Of a DNA stretch of 64,000 nt, positions 47,934-57,395 are shown one piece after another. Every line of letters begins with the position of its first letter. Position 1 is the stretch's first letter. The position numbers and the translations under genes are program-made. This stretch comes from Comamonas antarctica (lineage in GTDB: Bacteria > Pseudomonadota > Gammaproteobacteria > Burkholderiales > Burkholderiaceae_C): NCBI RefSeq assembly GCF_013363755.1, contig NZ_CP054840.1, positions 4,000,001 to 4,064,000 on the forward strand. The letters are read 5' to 3'. The notes under the pieces are model-generated. The model searched no databases. It saw only the letters and a list, made by a program, of their open reading frames with translations, and was not told the DNA's origin.

Positions 47934-50044
47934 GCGGAGGCCGCCTCCGCCGCGGCCACCTGGCGCATCTGTGCCAGCGCCTCGTACCAGGCCAGGCAGC
48001 CGGGGTTGGCCATGGTGTCCTTGTTCACCACCTGCGCCAGCGGCTTGCCCAGCAGCAGCTGCTTGATCGGCAGCTCCTGCTTCTTGCCGCTGAGCGTGCG
48101 CGGCACCTCGGCCACCTCGAAGATCTCGTCGGGCACGAAGCGCGGCGAGACGCCGCTGCGGATCGCGCCGTTGATGCGCGCGCGCAGCGCCGCATCGAGT
48201 TCCACGCCCGGGCGCAGCACGACGAACAGCGGCATGTAGCTGTCGCGGCCCAGGTATTCGAGGTCGACCACCAGGCTGTCGAGCACTTCGGGCAGGGCTT
48301 CGACCGCGCGGTAGATCTCGCTGGTGCCCATGCGCAGGCCGTGGCGGTTGATGGTCGCGTCGCTGCGGCCGTAGATCACGCAGCCGCCTTCGGGCGTGAC
48401 GCGGATCCAGTCGCCATGGCGCCAGACCGCGCCGGCCTCGGGCCCGGTGTCGCCGCCGCCGGGCCGGCGGCCCTGGCCCGGCGCGAAATGCTCGAAATAG
48501 CTTGCGCGGTAGCGCCGGCCATCGGTGTCGCCCCAGAAATACAGCGGCATCGACGGGATGGGCTGGCTGCAGACCAGTTCGCCGACCTCGTCGATGACCG
48601 GCCGGCCCTGGTCGTCCCAGGCCTCGACGGCCGCGCCCAGCTGGCGGCACTGCATGACGCCCGGCACCTGCGGCAGCTCGCGGTGGCCGCCCAGGAAGGC
48701 GCCGCAGAAATCGGTGCCGCCGGAGATGTTGTTCCACCAGATGTCCTCATCGGAGGGCAGCCCGGGCCGGCCCTGCGCCTCGGCCTGCGCGCGCAGCGCG
48801 CGGAACTGGTCGGTGCCCCACTGCTGCACCTCGGCCGACAGCGGCGAGCCGGTCGAGCCCAGCGCGCGCACGCGCGACAGGTCGCCGCAGGCCGACAAGT
48901 CCACGCCGGCCTTCATGCAGTTCGCATAGAACGCCGCGCCCGAGCCAAAGCAGGTCACGCCGGTCTCGGCCGCAAAGCGCCACAGCACGCCCCAGTCGGG
49001 CTGCTCCTTGCTGCCGCCGGGGCTGCCATCGAAGATCACGCAGGTCGTGCCGCCGAGCAGGCCCGACACCTGGGCATTCCACATCACCCAGCCGGTCGAG
49101 CTGTACCAGTGGAAGCGCTCGCCCCAGCTGTTGGGGTCCCAGCTGCAGCCGACATCGTTGTGCAGGCCCTTGAGCTGCATGGCCACCAGCACCATGCCGC
49201 CATGGCCGTGCACGATGGGCTTGGGCAGGCCGGTGGTGCCGCTCGAATAGACGATCCACAGCGGATGGTCGAAGGGCAGCCACAGCGGCTCGAAGGCGGC
49301 GGTGGCCGCATCGTCGCGCGCCGTGATCCGGCCCCAGTGCGCGCAGTCGGCGCGATCGAGCGCCAGGTCCAGGTTGTTGACCAGGATCACCTGCTGCAGG
49401 CTGGGCAGTTGCGCGCGCAGCTCGGCCAGCACCGTCTGGCGGTCGAGGTCGCGGCCCGCGTAGTGCACGCCGTCGACGGCAATCAGCACCTTGGGCTCGA
49501 TCTGGCGGAAGCGGTCGAGCACCGCCTGCGTGCCCATGTCGGGCGCGCAGATGCTCCAGACCGCGCCAATGCTGGCGCAGGCCAGCAGCGCCACCATGGC
49601 CTCGGGAATATTCGGCAGGTAGGCGGCCACGCGGTCGCCGGGCTGCACTCCCTGGTCGCGCAGATGCAGCGCCAGCGCCGCGACCTGGCGGCGCAGTTCG
49701 GGCCAGCTCAGTTCGCGGTGCAGGCCCTGCTCGTTGCGGCTGATGACGGCCGGCATGCCGGCAGCGGCCGCGGCTTCGGTATGGCGCAGCACCTGCTGCG
49801 TGTAATTGACCTGCGCGCCCGGAAACCACTCGGCGCCCGGCATCACGTTGCGCGCCAGCACCGCGGTGTGCGGCGTGGGCGACTGCAGGTCGCAGTAGTC
49901 CCAGATGCTCTGCCAGAAGGTGTCGAGTTCGGTGACCGACCAGCGCCAGAGCGCGTCGTAGTCGGCAAAGCGCAGGCCATGGCGTTCGGCCAGCCAGTCT
50001 TGGTAGCGGCGGATCTGGGGAAGGTAGGCGGGAAGTTTGGACAT
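47930..50044 (-). CDS. Acetoacetate--CoA ligase
   Basis: 704 residues, slightly longer than the usual 650-690. Adenylate-forming motifs: WIVYSSGTTGLPKPIVHGHGG (P-loop, near residue 270), LGSTGSPLSAEV near 395, GRSDATINRHGLRMGTSEIY near 575, and the acceptor Lys in LSGKKQELPIKQLLLG. It activates acetoacetate to acetoacetyl-CoA, used in ketone-body use and PHB recycling. The stop codon TAG lies inside the right border of a MITE-like element, so the last residues (AAAEAASA) may be set by that insertion. Confidence 0.93.
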   Translation of the reverse strand: MSKLPAYLPQIRRYQDWLAERHGLRFADYDALWRWSVTELDTFWQSIWDYCDLQSPTPHTAVLARNVMPGAEWFPGAQVNYTQQVLRHTEAAAAAGMPAVISRNEQGLHRELSWPELRRQVAALALHLRDQGVQPGDRVAAYLPNIPEAMVALLACASIGAVWSICAPDMGTQAVLDRFRQIEPKVLIAVDGVHYAGRDLDRQTVLAELRAQLPSLQQVILVNNLDLALDRADCAHWGRITARDDAATAAFEPLWLPFDHPLWIVYSSGTTGLPKPIVHGHGGMVLVAMQLKGLHNDVGCSWDPNSWGERFHWYSSTGWVMWNAQVSGLLGGTTCVIFDGSPGGSKEQPDWGVLWRFAAETGVTCFGSGAAFYANCMKAGVDLSACGDLSRVRALGSTGSPLSAEVQQWGTDQFRALRAQAEAQGRPGLPSDEDIWWNNISGGTDFCGAFLGGHRELPQVPGVMQCRQLGAAVEAWDDQGRPVIDEVGELVCSQPIPSMPLYFWGDTDGRRYRASYFEHFAPGQGRRPGGGDTGPEAGAVWRHGDWIRVTPEGGCVIYGRSDATINRHGLRMGTSEIYRAVEALPEVLDSLVVDLEYLGRDSYMPLFVVLRPGVELDAALRARINGAIRSGVSPRFVPDEIFEVAEVPRTLSGKKQELPIKQLLLGKPLAQVVNKDTMANPGCLAWYEALAQMRQVAAAEAASA

Positions 50045-50219
50045 AGTTCCACGACGTTAGCCCGCACGGCGCGCAGGCGTTTCAGGGTTAGCCCGCAAAC
50101 TGCTGCCTCGGCGACAGGGGGGAACGGGCGTCAACCACCAACAACGGTCTGCGAATCTGTCCACCACCGCACGCCGAATATCTCTAACATCGCGCCAGTT
50201 TTTTCAGGAGAGATAAGCG

Positions 50220-51509
50220 ATGGGAATATTCCACTGGACCGAAAAGTCCCCCGATGTGCTGCATTCCGGGGGCGTGATCGGCCCCGATGAGCGCCTGCCC
50301 TGGCCGCAGACCGGCCTGATGGGCATCCAGCACGTGATTGCGATGTTCGGCTCGACCGTGCTGGCTCCCATCCTGATGGGCTTCGACCCCAACCTGGCGG
50401 TGCTGATGAGCGGCATCGGCACGCTGATCTTCTTCCTGATCACCGGCGGCAAGGTGCCCAGCTACCTGGGCTCGTCGTTTGCGTTCATCGGCGTGGTGAT
50501 TGCCGCCACGGGCTATGCGGGCCAGGGCGCGAACGCCAACATCGGCGTGGCGCTGGGCGGCATCATTGCCTGCGGCGCGGTCTACACGCTGATCGGCGTG
50601 CTGGTGCAATGGCTGGGCACGGGCTGGATCGAGCGCTTCATGCCGCCGGTCGTGACCGGCGCCGTGGTCGCGGTCATCGGCCTGAACCTGGCCGCCATTC
50701 CGATCAAGAACATGGCGGCGAGCAACTTCGACAGCTGGATGCAGGCCCTGACCTTCACCACCGTCGGCCTGGTCGCGGTGCTCACGCGCGGCATGCTGCA
50801 GCGCCTGCTGATCCTGGTCGGCCTGATCGTCGCGAGCATCTTCTACGCGCTGCTGACCAACGTTGCCGGCCTGGGCAAGCCCATCGACCTGTCGGGCGTG
50901 GCCAACGCCGCCTGGCTGGGTCTGCCGCAGTTCCACGCGCCGGTGTTCAGCGGCCCCGCAATGCTGCTGATCGTGCCCGTGGTCATCATCCTGGTGGCCG
51001 AGAACCTGGGCCACATCAAGGCCGTCACGGCCATGACCGGCAAGAACATCGACCAGTACATGGGCCGCGCGTTCATCGGCGATGGCGTGGCGACCATGGT
51101 CAGTGGCGCGGGCGGCGGCACGGGCGTGACCACCTATGCCGAGAACATCGGCGTGATGGCCGCGACGCGCATCTACTCGACGGCGGTGTTCCTGTGCGCG
51201 GCGCTGCTGGCCGTGCTGCTGGGCTTCAGCCCCAAGTTCGGCGCGCTGATCCAGGCGATTCCGCTGCCGGTGATGGGCGGCGTGTCGATCGTGGTGTTCG
51301 GCCTGATTGCCGTGGCCGGCGCCAACATCTGGGTGCGCAACCAGGTCGACTTCTCGCAGAACAAGAACCTGATCGTGGCCGCGATCACGCTGATCCTGGG
51401 CACGGGCGAATTCACGCTCAAGTTCGGCGACTTCGCGCTGGGCGGCATCGGTACCGCGACCTTTGGCGCGATCATCCTGTACGCGCTGCTCGACCGCAAG
51501 CCGCGCTGA
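50220..51509 (+). CDS. NCS2-family uracil/pyrimidine permease (RutG/UraA-like)
   Basis: 429 residues with about 12-14 membrane helices. IQHVIAMFGSTVLAPILMGFDP near residue 37 and PVMGGVSIVVFGLIAVAGANIW near residue 350 are NCS2 signatures; ITGGKVPSYLGSSFAFIG and AENLGHIKAVTAMTG fit the uracil-transporting branch. It most likely imports uracil (or another pyrimidine/cyclic ureide) by proton symport. Cyclic imide transport would also suit cyanuric acid, but the gene is 8 kb from the atz block. Ribosome site AGGAGAG lies before the ATG. Confidence 0.88.
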   Translation: MGIFHWTEKSPDVLHSGGVIGPDERLPWPQTGLMGIQHVIAMFGSTVLAPILMGFDPNLAVLMSGIGTLIFFLITGGKVPSYLGSSFAFIGVVIAATGYAGQGANANIGVALGGIIACGAVYTLIGVLVQWLGTGWIERFMPPVVTGAVVAVIGLNLAAIPIKNMAASNFDSWMQALTFTTVGLVAVLTRGMLQRLLILVGLIVASIFYALLTNVAGLGKPIDLSGVANAAWLGLPQFHAPVFSGPAMLLIVPVVIILVAENLGHIKAVTAMTGKNIDQYMGRAFIGDGVATMVSGAGGGTGVTTYAENIGVMAATRIYSTAVFLCAALLAVLLGFSPKFGALIQAIPLPVMGGVSIVVFGLIAVAGANIWVRNQVDFSQNKNLIVAAITLILGTGEFTLKFGDFALGGIGTATFGAIILYALLDRKPR

Positions 51510-51602
51510 CCGAACCCGGCCGCCCAGGGATTGGCGGCCCGCTCCTACACCGCCGCCGGCGCAGCAGCGTAGGCTGCAGGATTTCACTTCCGGTGGAATA
51601 CC

Positions 51603-52361
51603 ATGCATCTGCGAACCACTGCCCTGGTGTGGGCCGCGGCCGCCGCGCTGGCCGGCTGCGGCGAGAACAACACCGCCTCGAATGTGACGGCGCCCGGCGC
51701 GCCCGAGTCCGCCAAGACCAAGGTGCTCGATGCCGGCGCCGCGGCGCTGCAGAACAAGCCGCCGATCGAGGCCCTCAATGCCTATCTCAACGGCTTTCAC
51801 TTCTACAACGGCCGGCCCGAAGTGCAGATGCAGGCCCACCACTACTGCGCCATCGTCAACGAGGACGTGACGCAGTGCGTGATCTACGACGGCAACCAGA
51901 AGGACGCGAAGATCATGGGCGTCGAGTACATCGTCAGTGCCAAGCTCTTCGCCACGCTGCCCGCGGCCGAGAAGGCGCTGTGGCACAGCCATGTGCATGA
52001 GGTGAAGTCGGGCCAACTGGTCGCGCCCGGCATTCCCGACATCGCCGAGAAGGCGCTGATGAAGAAGCTGGTCGGCACCTATGGCAAGACCTGGCATACC
52101 TGGCATACCGATCTCGGCAAGCCCTTGCCGCTGGGCGTGCCGCAGCTGATGATGGGCTTCACCGCCGACGGCCAGAACGACCCGCAGATGGTGGCCGCGC
52201 GCGACCGCAGCCTCGGCATCGACAGCGCCGCCAAGCGCCGCGAGCGCGAAGACATCCCCGCGCCCGCGATCGATCCGGGCGCCGACGCCTGGCAAAAAGG
52301 CCAGGTCGTGCAGATCGACGATCCCACCGGCCACCCGCATGCGGCGCCGGGCGCGCAGTGA
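51603..52361 (+). CDS. OBAP-family (DUF1264) lipoprotein
   Basis: 252 residues with a lipoprotein signal (AAAALAGC, Cys near residue 19). The mature part matches the DUF1264/oil-body-associated-protein-like family: LNGFHFYNGRPEVQMQAHHYC near residue 62, QCVIYDGNQKDAKIMGVEYIVS, LWHSHVHEVKSGQLVAPGIP and TYGKTWHTWH. The conserved His/Cys residues suggest metal or ligand binding, but the bacterial function is unknown. It should be anchored to the outer membrane. Confidence 0.82.
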   Translation: MHLRTTALVWAAAAALAGCGENNTASNVTAPGAPESAKTKVLDAGAAALQNKPPIEALNAYLNGFHFYNGRPEVQMQAHHYCAIVNEDVTQCVIYDGNQKDAKIMGVEYIVSAKLFATLPAAEKALWHSHVHEVKSGQLVAPGIPDIAEKALMKKLVGTYGKTWHTWHTDLGKPLPLGVPQLMMGFTADGQNDPQMVAARDRSLGIDSAAKRREREDIPAPAIDPGADAWQKGQVVQIDDPTGHPHAAPGAQ

Positions 52362-52515
52362 CCACTTGCATCGGCCTGGAGTGCGCCATGGCGCGAACTC
52401 AAGTACCCCGGGTTCGCCAGGAGCCGGGCGCCCATCGCTGCTAACATCCCGCCCGCAAGCCACCGCGCCCGAATTGCAGGAGACAGGCGGTGGCGTTTCT
52501 TTGCGGAGTTTGCAG

Positions 52516-54030
52516 ATGTCATTGATTGACCGCGTACGGTATAGCGATTTCCATCCCCTGATCATGAGCGCCGAAGCGGCGGCGGCCCTGGTGCCGGCGG
52601 GCGCCAACGTCGGCATGAGCGGGTTCACCGGCGCGGGTTATCCCAAGCTCCTGCCCCAGGCACTCGCGGCGCGCGCGCGCGCCGAGCATGCCGCGGGCCG
52701 GCCGTTCAAGATCAGCGCCTGGACCGGCGCCTCGACCGCGCCCGAGATGGACGGCCTGCTGGCCGCGGCCGATGCCTATGAAAAGCGCCTGCCCTTCCAG
52801 AGCGACCCGATCTGCCGCAACAAGATCAATGCCGGCGAGATCCATTTCATCGACATGCACCTGTCGCACGTCGCGCAGCAGGCATGGTTTGGTTTCCTCG
52901 GCGAGATGAAGGTCGCGGTGATCGAGGTGCTGGGCGTGCTGCCCGACGGCCGGCTGATCCCGTCGACCTCGGTGGGCAACAACAAGACCTGGCTCGAGAT
53001 CGCCGACAAGGTGATCCTCGAGGTCAACACGCGCCCGCCGCTGGCCATGGAGGGCATGCACGACATCTATTACGGCACGGCCATCCCGCCGCGCCGCACG
53101 CCGATCCACATGACGCATGCCGCCGAGCGCATCGGCGAGCCGTACCTGCGCGTCGACCCGTCCAAGGTGATTGCCGTCGTCGAAACCGACCAGAACGACC
53201 GCAACTCGGGCTTCGCGCTGCCCGATGCGGTATCGACGCAGATCGCCACGCACATCATCGACTTCCTGGCGCACGAGATGAAGCAGGGCCGGCTGCCCAA
53301 GGACATGCTGCCGATCCAGTCGGGCGTGGGCAACGTCGCCAACGCGGTGCTGGCCGGGCTGCTCAACGGCCCGTTCGACAACCTGCTGGGCTTCACCGAG
53401 GTGCTGCAGGACGGCATGCTCGACCTGCTGCGCACCGGCAAGATGCGCCAGGCCTCGGCCACCGCGATCTCGCTGAGCAACAGCGCCTACGAGGACTTCG
53501 AGCGCAACATCGACTTCTACCGCGAGCGCATCATCCTGCGCCCGCAGGAGATCAGCAACCATCCCGAGCTGGTGCGCCGCCTGGGCATCATTGCCATGAA
53601 CTCGATGATCGAGGCCGACATCTACGGCAACATCAATTCGACCCACATCATGGGCTCGGGCATGATGAACGGCATTGGCGGCTCGGGCGACTTCGCGCGC
53701 AACGGCTACCTGTCTTTCTTCGTCACGCCGTCGGTGGCCAAGGACGGCAAGATCAGCTGCATCGTGCCAATGTGCTCGCATGTCGACCATACCGAGCACG
53801 ACACGCAGATCATCGTCACCGAGCAAGGCCTTGCCGACCTGCGCGGCCTGTCGCCGCGCGAGCGCGCGCAGGTCATCATCGACAAGTGCGCGCACCCCGA
53901 CTTCCGCCCCCTGCTGCAGGATTACTTCGACCGCGCACGGCAAAAGGGCGCGCAGCACACGCCGCACATCCTGGGCGAGGCGCTGAGCTGGCATGAACGC
54001 TTTCTTGAAACGGGAACCATGCATGGCTGA
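52516..54030 (+). CDS. Acetyl-CoA hydrolase/succinate CoA-transferase family protein
   Basis: 504 residues of the Ach1/AarC/Cat1 class I CoA-transferase family. Markers: GANVGMSGFTGAGYPKLLP near residue 30, ISAWTGASTAPEMDG, IDMHLSHVAQQAWFGFLG, the catalytic-Glu region LLGFTEVLQDGMLDLL near residue 295, and GSGGSGDFARN-type GMMNGIGGSGDFARNGYLS. It likely exchanges CoA between acetyl-CoA and succinate, a role in acetate handling, rather than wasting acetyl-CoA by hydrolysis. Start ATG 52516 fits the family. Confidence 0.9.
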   Translation: MSLIDRVRYSDFHPLIMSAEAAAALVPAGANVGMSGFTGAGYPKLLPQALAARARAEHAAGRPFKISAWTGASTAPEMDGLLAAADAYEKRLPFQSDPICRNKINAGEIHFIDMHLSHVAQQAWFGFLGEMKVAVIEVLGVLPDGRLIPSTSVGNNKTWLEIADKVILEVNTRPPLAMEGMHDIYYGTAIPPRRTPIHMTHAAERIGEPYLRVDPSKVIAVVETDQNDRNSGFALPDAVSTQIATHIIDFLAHEMKQGRLPKDMLPIQSGVGNVANAVLAGLLNGPFDNLLGFTEVLQDGMLDLLRTGKMRQASATAISLSNSAYEDFERNIDFYRERIILRPQEISNHPELVRRLGIIAMNSMIEADIYGNINSTHIMGSGMMNGIGGSGDFARNGYLSFFVTPSVAKDGKISCIVPMCSHVDHTEHDTQIIVTEQGLADLRGLSPRERAQVIIDKCAHPDFRPLLQDYFDRARQKGAQHTPHILGEALSWHERFLETGTMHG

Positions 54031-54122
54031 GCGCGGCGCGGCCGCGCTGTCGCCTGCGTTGTGCAGCGCGCGCCGGCCGCGGGCATGATGCAGGCATTGT
54101 TTCCACCTGCCTGAACTGCCTT

Positions 54123-54545
54123 ATGTCGATCTGGAAAAAGTCCGCTTCCGTGCATGCCCTGAACCGCGACAGCGCCAAAACCGCGGTCAGCCACCTGGGC
54201 ATTGAAATCACCGAGATCGGCGACGACTACATCGTCGGCCGCGTGCCGGTCGATGAGCGCACCGTGCAGCCCTTCGGGCTGCTGCATGGCGGCGTGAGCG
54301 TGGTGCTGGCCGAGACCCTGGGCTCGCTGGGCGCGTTCTACGCCAGCCCCGAAGGCCATACCGCGGTCGGCCTGGACATCAACGCCAACCACCTGCGCGC
54401 CGCGCGCAGCGGCTGGGTCACGGCCACCGCCAAGCCGGTGCACATCGGCCGCACGACCCATGTCTGGCAGATCGACATGGTCAACGATGAAGGCCAGCCG
54501 ACCTGCACCTCGCGCATCACGATGGCGATCCTGGCGCCGCGCTGA
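54123..54545 (+). CDS. Hotdog-fold thioesterase (YdiI/EntH-like)
   Basis: 140 residues. The catalytic region VQPFGLLHGGVSVVLAETLGS contains the conserved LHGG and Glu of the PaaI/EntH/YdiI group; VGLDINANHLRAARSG and TWQIDMVN-like HVWQIDMVNDEGQPTCTSRIT follow. It hydrolyses acyl- or aryl-CoA thioesters; the natural substrate is not known. The last 29 bases overlap the convergent LysR gene. Confidence 0.88.
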   Translation: MSIWKKSASVHALNRDSAKTAVSHLGIEITEIGDDYIVGRVPVDERTVQPFGLLHGGVSVVLAETLGSLGAFYASPEGHTAVGLDINANHLRAARSGWVTATAKPVHIGRTTHVWQIDMVNDEGQPTCTSRITMAILAPR

Positions 54546-55434
54546 AGCCGACGGCCAGCAGGCATTGCCGCAGGGCTTGCGCCGGCGGGCCGAGCACGCG
54601 GTCGCGCCGCTGCAGCAGGCCCAGGGTGCGCCAGACCTCGGGGGCGACCAGCGGCACGCTGCGCACCTCGCGGTGGCCCTGGCGCAGCGCGAGCTGGGGT
54701 ATGACCGCCAGGCCCAGCCCGGCTTCGACCAAGGCCACGGCGCCCGCGACGTGGTTGCACTCGTACCAGGCCAGGGGCTGCTCGGGCAACTGCGCCATCA
54801 CCTGGTCCAGAAGCAGCCGGTTGCCGCTCTGGTGCGACACCGAGACCAGGCGCTGGCCGGCCAGCTCGGCCCATGCCACCTCCTCGCGCGCGGCCCAGGG
54901 ATGGTCATGGGCCATGGCCAGCACATAGCGCTCGCGCGTCAGCGCCTCGAAGCGCAATGCCGGCTCCTGGCTGCCGGTGAAGCTCACGCCGAAGTCCGCT
55001 TCGCCGCGCAGAACGCAGTCCACGACCTGGCGGGCGTTCTCATCGATGACATGCACCTGGACATCGGGCTGCGCGCTGGCAAACGCGCGCAAGACCTGCG
55101 GCAGCAGATGGCTGGCAATCGATGGAATGCACGCGATGGTGACCCGCCCACGCCGCAGCTGCAACTGGTCGCCCACCCGCTGCACGGCTTGATCCAGCCC
55201 GGCCAAGGCGGCACGCGCCTCGTGCAGGAATTCCTTGCCGACCTCCGTCAAAGCCACATGGCGCGTCGTGCGCTCGAGCAGCCGCGCGCCCAGCGCCAAC
55301 TCCAGGCGCTCGACACGCCGGCTCAGCGCCGGAGGCGACAGGAACAGGGCTTCGGCGGCCAGGCGAAAGCTGGCCTTCTCGGCCGTGACCACGAAGGCCC
55401 GCAACTCCGCCAGATCGAATTTGATGCGCTGCAT
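54517..55434 (-). CDS. LysR-family regulator divergent from a Bug gene
   Basis: 305 residues. MQRIKFDLAELRAFVVTAEK with helix-turn-helix AAEALFLSPPALSRRVERLELALG, then an intact effector domain. An in-frame GTG at 55464 would add ten unlike residues; ATG 55434 is preferred. Its position implies control of the divergent Bug and ModA-like genes. The dyad AATTGCAATT lies between. Confidence 0.86.
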   Translation of the reverse strand: MQRIKFDLAELRAFVVTAEKASFRLAAEALFLSPPALSRRVERLELALGARLLERTTRHVALTEVGKEFLHEARAALAGLDQAVQRVGDQLQLRRGRVTIACIPSIASHLLPQVLRAFASAQPDVQVHVIDENARQVVDCVLRGEADFGVSFTGSQEPALRFEALTRERYVLAMAHDHPWAAREEVAWAELAGQRLVSVSHQSGNRLLLDQVMAQLPEQPLAWYECNHVAGAVALVEAGLGLAVIPQLALRQGHREVRSVPLVAPEVWRTLGLLQRRDRVLGPPAQALRQCLLAVGFSAAPGSPS

Positions 55435-55451
55435 GCAATGGTGCGTCCATA

Positions 55452-55461
55452 AATTGCAATT
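55452..55461. promoter_or_regulatory. Short palindrome in the LysR-Bug divergent region
   Basis: Perfect 10-bp palindrome AATTGCAATT, 18 bases upstream of the LysR start and in an otherwise GC-rich area. Candidate operator core. Confidence 0.35.
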
Positions 55462-55538
55462 CACAGAATAGTAGCCGCTGCATAGGATGGCGAACTTTCA
55501 CAGAGCCGGCCAGCGGCCAGGCAGATCCCGGAGACAAC

Positions 55539-56513
55539 ATGCAGCGACGTTCCTTGTTCGTGGCCACCACCCTGGTGGCCGGTCTTTCCATGGCCCTTTG
55601 CAGCGCCCAGGCACAGGATTTTCCGCCCAAAAAGCCCGTCACGATGGTCGTGGGTTTCGCCGCCGGCGGCTCCGCGGACATCGCGGCGCGCGTGATCGCC
55701 AAGAAGCTTGGCGAGAACATCGGCCAGTCGGTCGTGGTCGACAACAAGCCGGGCGCGGGCGGCAATCTGGCGCATGCGCAGGTGGCCAAGGGCCCGGCGG
55801 ATGGCTCGGTGCTGCTGTTCGGCTCCATCGGCCCCTTGAGCATCTCGCCGCACTTCATGAAGGTCGGCTACGACCCGCTCAAGGACTTGGCGCCAATCAC
55901 CATGGGCGTGACCTTCCCCAACGTGCTGGTGGTGCCTGCCGACACGGGCATCAAGACGCTGGCCGAGTTCGTGGCCAAGGCCAAACGCGAACCGGGCAAG
56001 CTGGACTTCGCCTCCACCGGCCCGGGCTCGGCGGCCCATCTGGCTGGCGAACTGCTCAATGACATTGCCAGGATCGATACCCTGCATGTGCCCTACAAGG
56101 GCGGCGCGCCAGCCCTGCAGGACGTGCTGGGCAACCGCGTGACCGCGTTCTACGCCGCGCCGCCCACCGCCCTGCCGCACATCGAGAGCGGCAAGCTCAT
56201 CCCCTTGGCGACCACCGGACTGACCCGTCCGGCCTATCTGCCGAACGTGCCCACGGTGGCCGAGACCTACCCCGGCTTCAATGCGACCAACTGGTATGCC
56301 TTCGTGGCCTCGGCGAAGACCCCGACGCCCCTGCTCGAGCGCTGGAATGCCGAACTGGTCAAGGTCCTGAACAATCCCGAGGTGCGCGACAACCTGCTCA
56401 AGCACGGCCAGACCGCCGCGCCGACGAGCCGCGAGGAGCTCGGCAAGTTCATCGCCACCGAGTACGGCAAATGGGGCCGGATCATCCGTGAACGCAAGCT
56501 CAGCGCCGACTGA
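55539..56513 (+). CDS. Bug/TctC-family periplasmic solute-binding protein
   Basis: 324 residues; signal peptide MQRRSLFVATTLVAGLSMAL cleaved near AQA-QD. Mature start FPPKKPVTMVVGFAAGGSAD; later HVPYKGGAPALQDVLGNRV and LPHIESGKLIPLATTG are diagnostic for Bug proteins. A ribosome site GGAGACAAC precedes the ATG. It is followed 44 bases later by a ModA-like binding protein. No TctA/TctB genes are nearby. Confidence 0.91.
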   Translation: MQRRSLFVATTLVAGLSMALCSAQAQDFPPKKPVTMVVGFAAGGSADIAARVIAKKLGENIGQSVVVDNKPGAGGNLAHAQVAKGPADGSVLLFGSIGPLSISPHFMKVGYDPLKDLAPITMGVTFPNVLVVPADTGIKTLAEFVAKAKREPGKLDFASTGPGSAAHLAGELLNDIARIDTLHVPYKGGAPALQDVLGNRVTAFYAAPPTALPHIESGKLIPLATTGLTRPAYLPNVPTVAETYPGFNATNWYAFVASAKTPTPLLERWNAELVKVLNNPEVRDNLLKHGQTAAPTSREELGKFIATEYGKWGRIIRERKLSAD

Positions 56514-56557
56514 GCCCACATTTCCCAGCCGGCCAAGAACAACATCGGAGACACCGC

Positions 56558-57382
56558 ATGCTGCCCTTCCTCTCGACCCCGAAACCCTCGCTGCGGCTGC
56601 GCCGCCGCGTCCTGTCCGCCCTGCTGGGCACGGCTCTGAGCCTGGCCGCCACCGCCCCCTGGGCCGTGCACGCCGCGGAAATCCGCGTGGTCACCTCGGG
56701 CGGTTTTTCCGCGGCCTACGACCAGCTGGTGCCGCTGTATGAGCAGGCCACGGGCCATACGGTGGTGACGGCACGCGGGGCCTCGATCGGCAATGCGCCC
56801 GACTCCATCCCCAGCCGCATGGCCCGGGGCGAGCAGTTCGACGTCGTGATCCTGGCCGACTCGGCGCTGGACCAACTCGTGCCGCAGGGCAAGGTGCAGG
56901 CGGGAAGCCACGTGGATCTGGCGCGCTCGATGATAGGCATGAGCGTGCGCAAGGGCACGCCCAAGCCCGACATCGGCAGTGTCGCGGCACTGCGCCAGAC
57001 ACTGCTTGACGCCAAGAGCGTCGCCTATTCCGCCAGCGCCAGCGGCACCTACCTCGTCAACGAGCTGTTCCCGCGGCTGGGGGTGGCCGAGCAGATGCAG
57101 ACCAAAGCCCGCAAGATCTACAGCGAACGCGTCGGGGCCGTGGTCTTGCGCGGCGATGCCGAGATCGGTTTCCAGCAGGTCAGCGAGCTGCTGCCCTTCA
57201 AGGAGCTGGAGTTCGTCGGTCCGCTGCCCGATGAAGTGCAGCAGCGCGTGTTCTTTTCCGCGGGCGTCGCGGTCGGAGCGCGCGAGCCGGAGCTCGCACG
57301 GCATTTGATACGCTTTCTCGCGGCACCGGCCGCCGCGCCGATCGTGCGCAGCACGGGCATGGAGCCCGTGGCGGGCCGATGA
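56558..57382 (+). CDS. ModA-like periplasmic substrate-binding protein
   Basis: 274 residues with a long Arg-rich signal peptide (RLRRRVLSALLGTALSLA) ending AVHA-AE. The fold is type II periplasmic binding protein related to ModA (VTSGGFSAAYDQLVPLYEQATGH; FDVVILADSALDQLV; SASGTYLVNELFPRLG). No modB/modC genes follow, and relatives of this type are usually found near Bug or catabolic genes, so molybdate is not assured. Probably co-transcribed with the Bug gene and regulated by the divergent LysR. Confidence 0.8.
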   Translation: MLPFLSTPKPSLRLRRRVLSALLGTALSLAATAPWAVHAAEIRVVTSGGFSAAYDQLVPLYEQATGHTVVTARGASIGNAPDSIPSRMARGEQFDVVILADSALDQLVPQGKVQAGSHVDLARSMIGMSVRKGTPKPDIGSVAALRQTLLDAKSVAYSASASGTYLVNELFPRLGVAEQMQTKARKIYSERVGAVVLRGDAEIGFQQVSELLPFKELEFVGPLPDEVQQRVFFSAGVAVGAREPELARHLIRFLAAPAAAPIVRSTGMEPVAGR

Positions 57383-57395
57383 TGCGCGGCCCGCG

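Noticed and set aside
50184..52628. 814-codon minus-strand open frame over the NCS2 permease and OBAP genes
   Set aside because: Antisense shadow, His/Asp/Gln-rich, with no recognisable domain.
56558..57382. Molybdate transporter modA
   Set aside because: The fold is ModA-like, but there are no modB/modC genes and the partner is a Bug protein, so the symbol was withheld.
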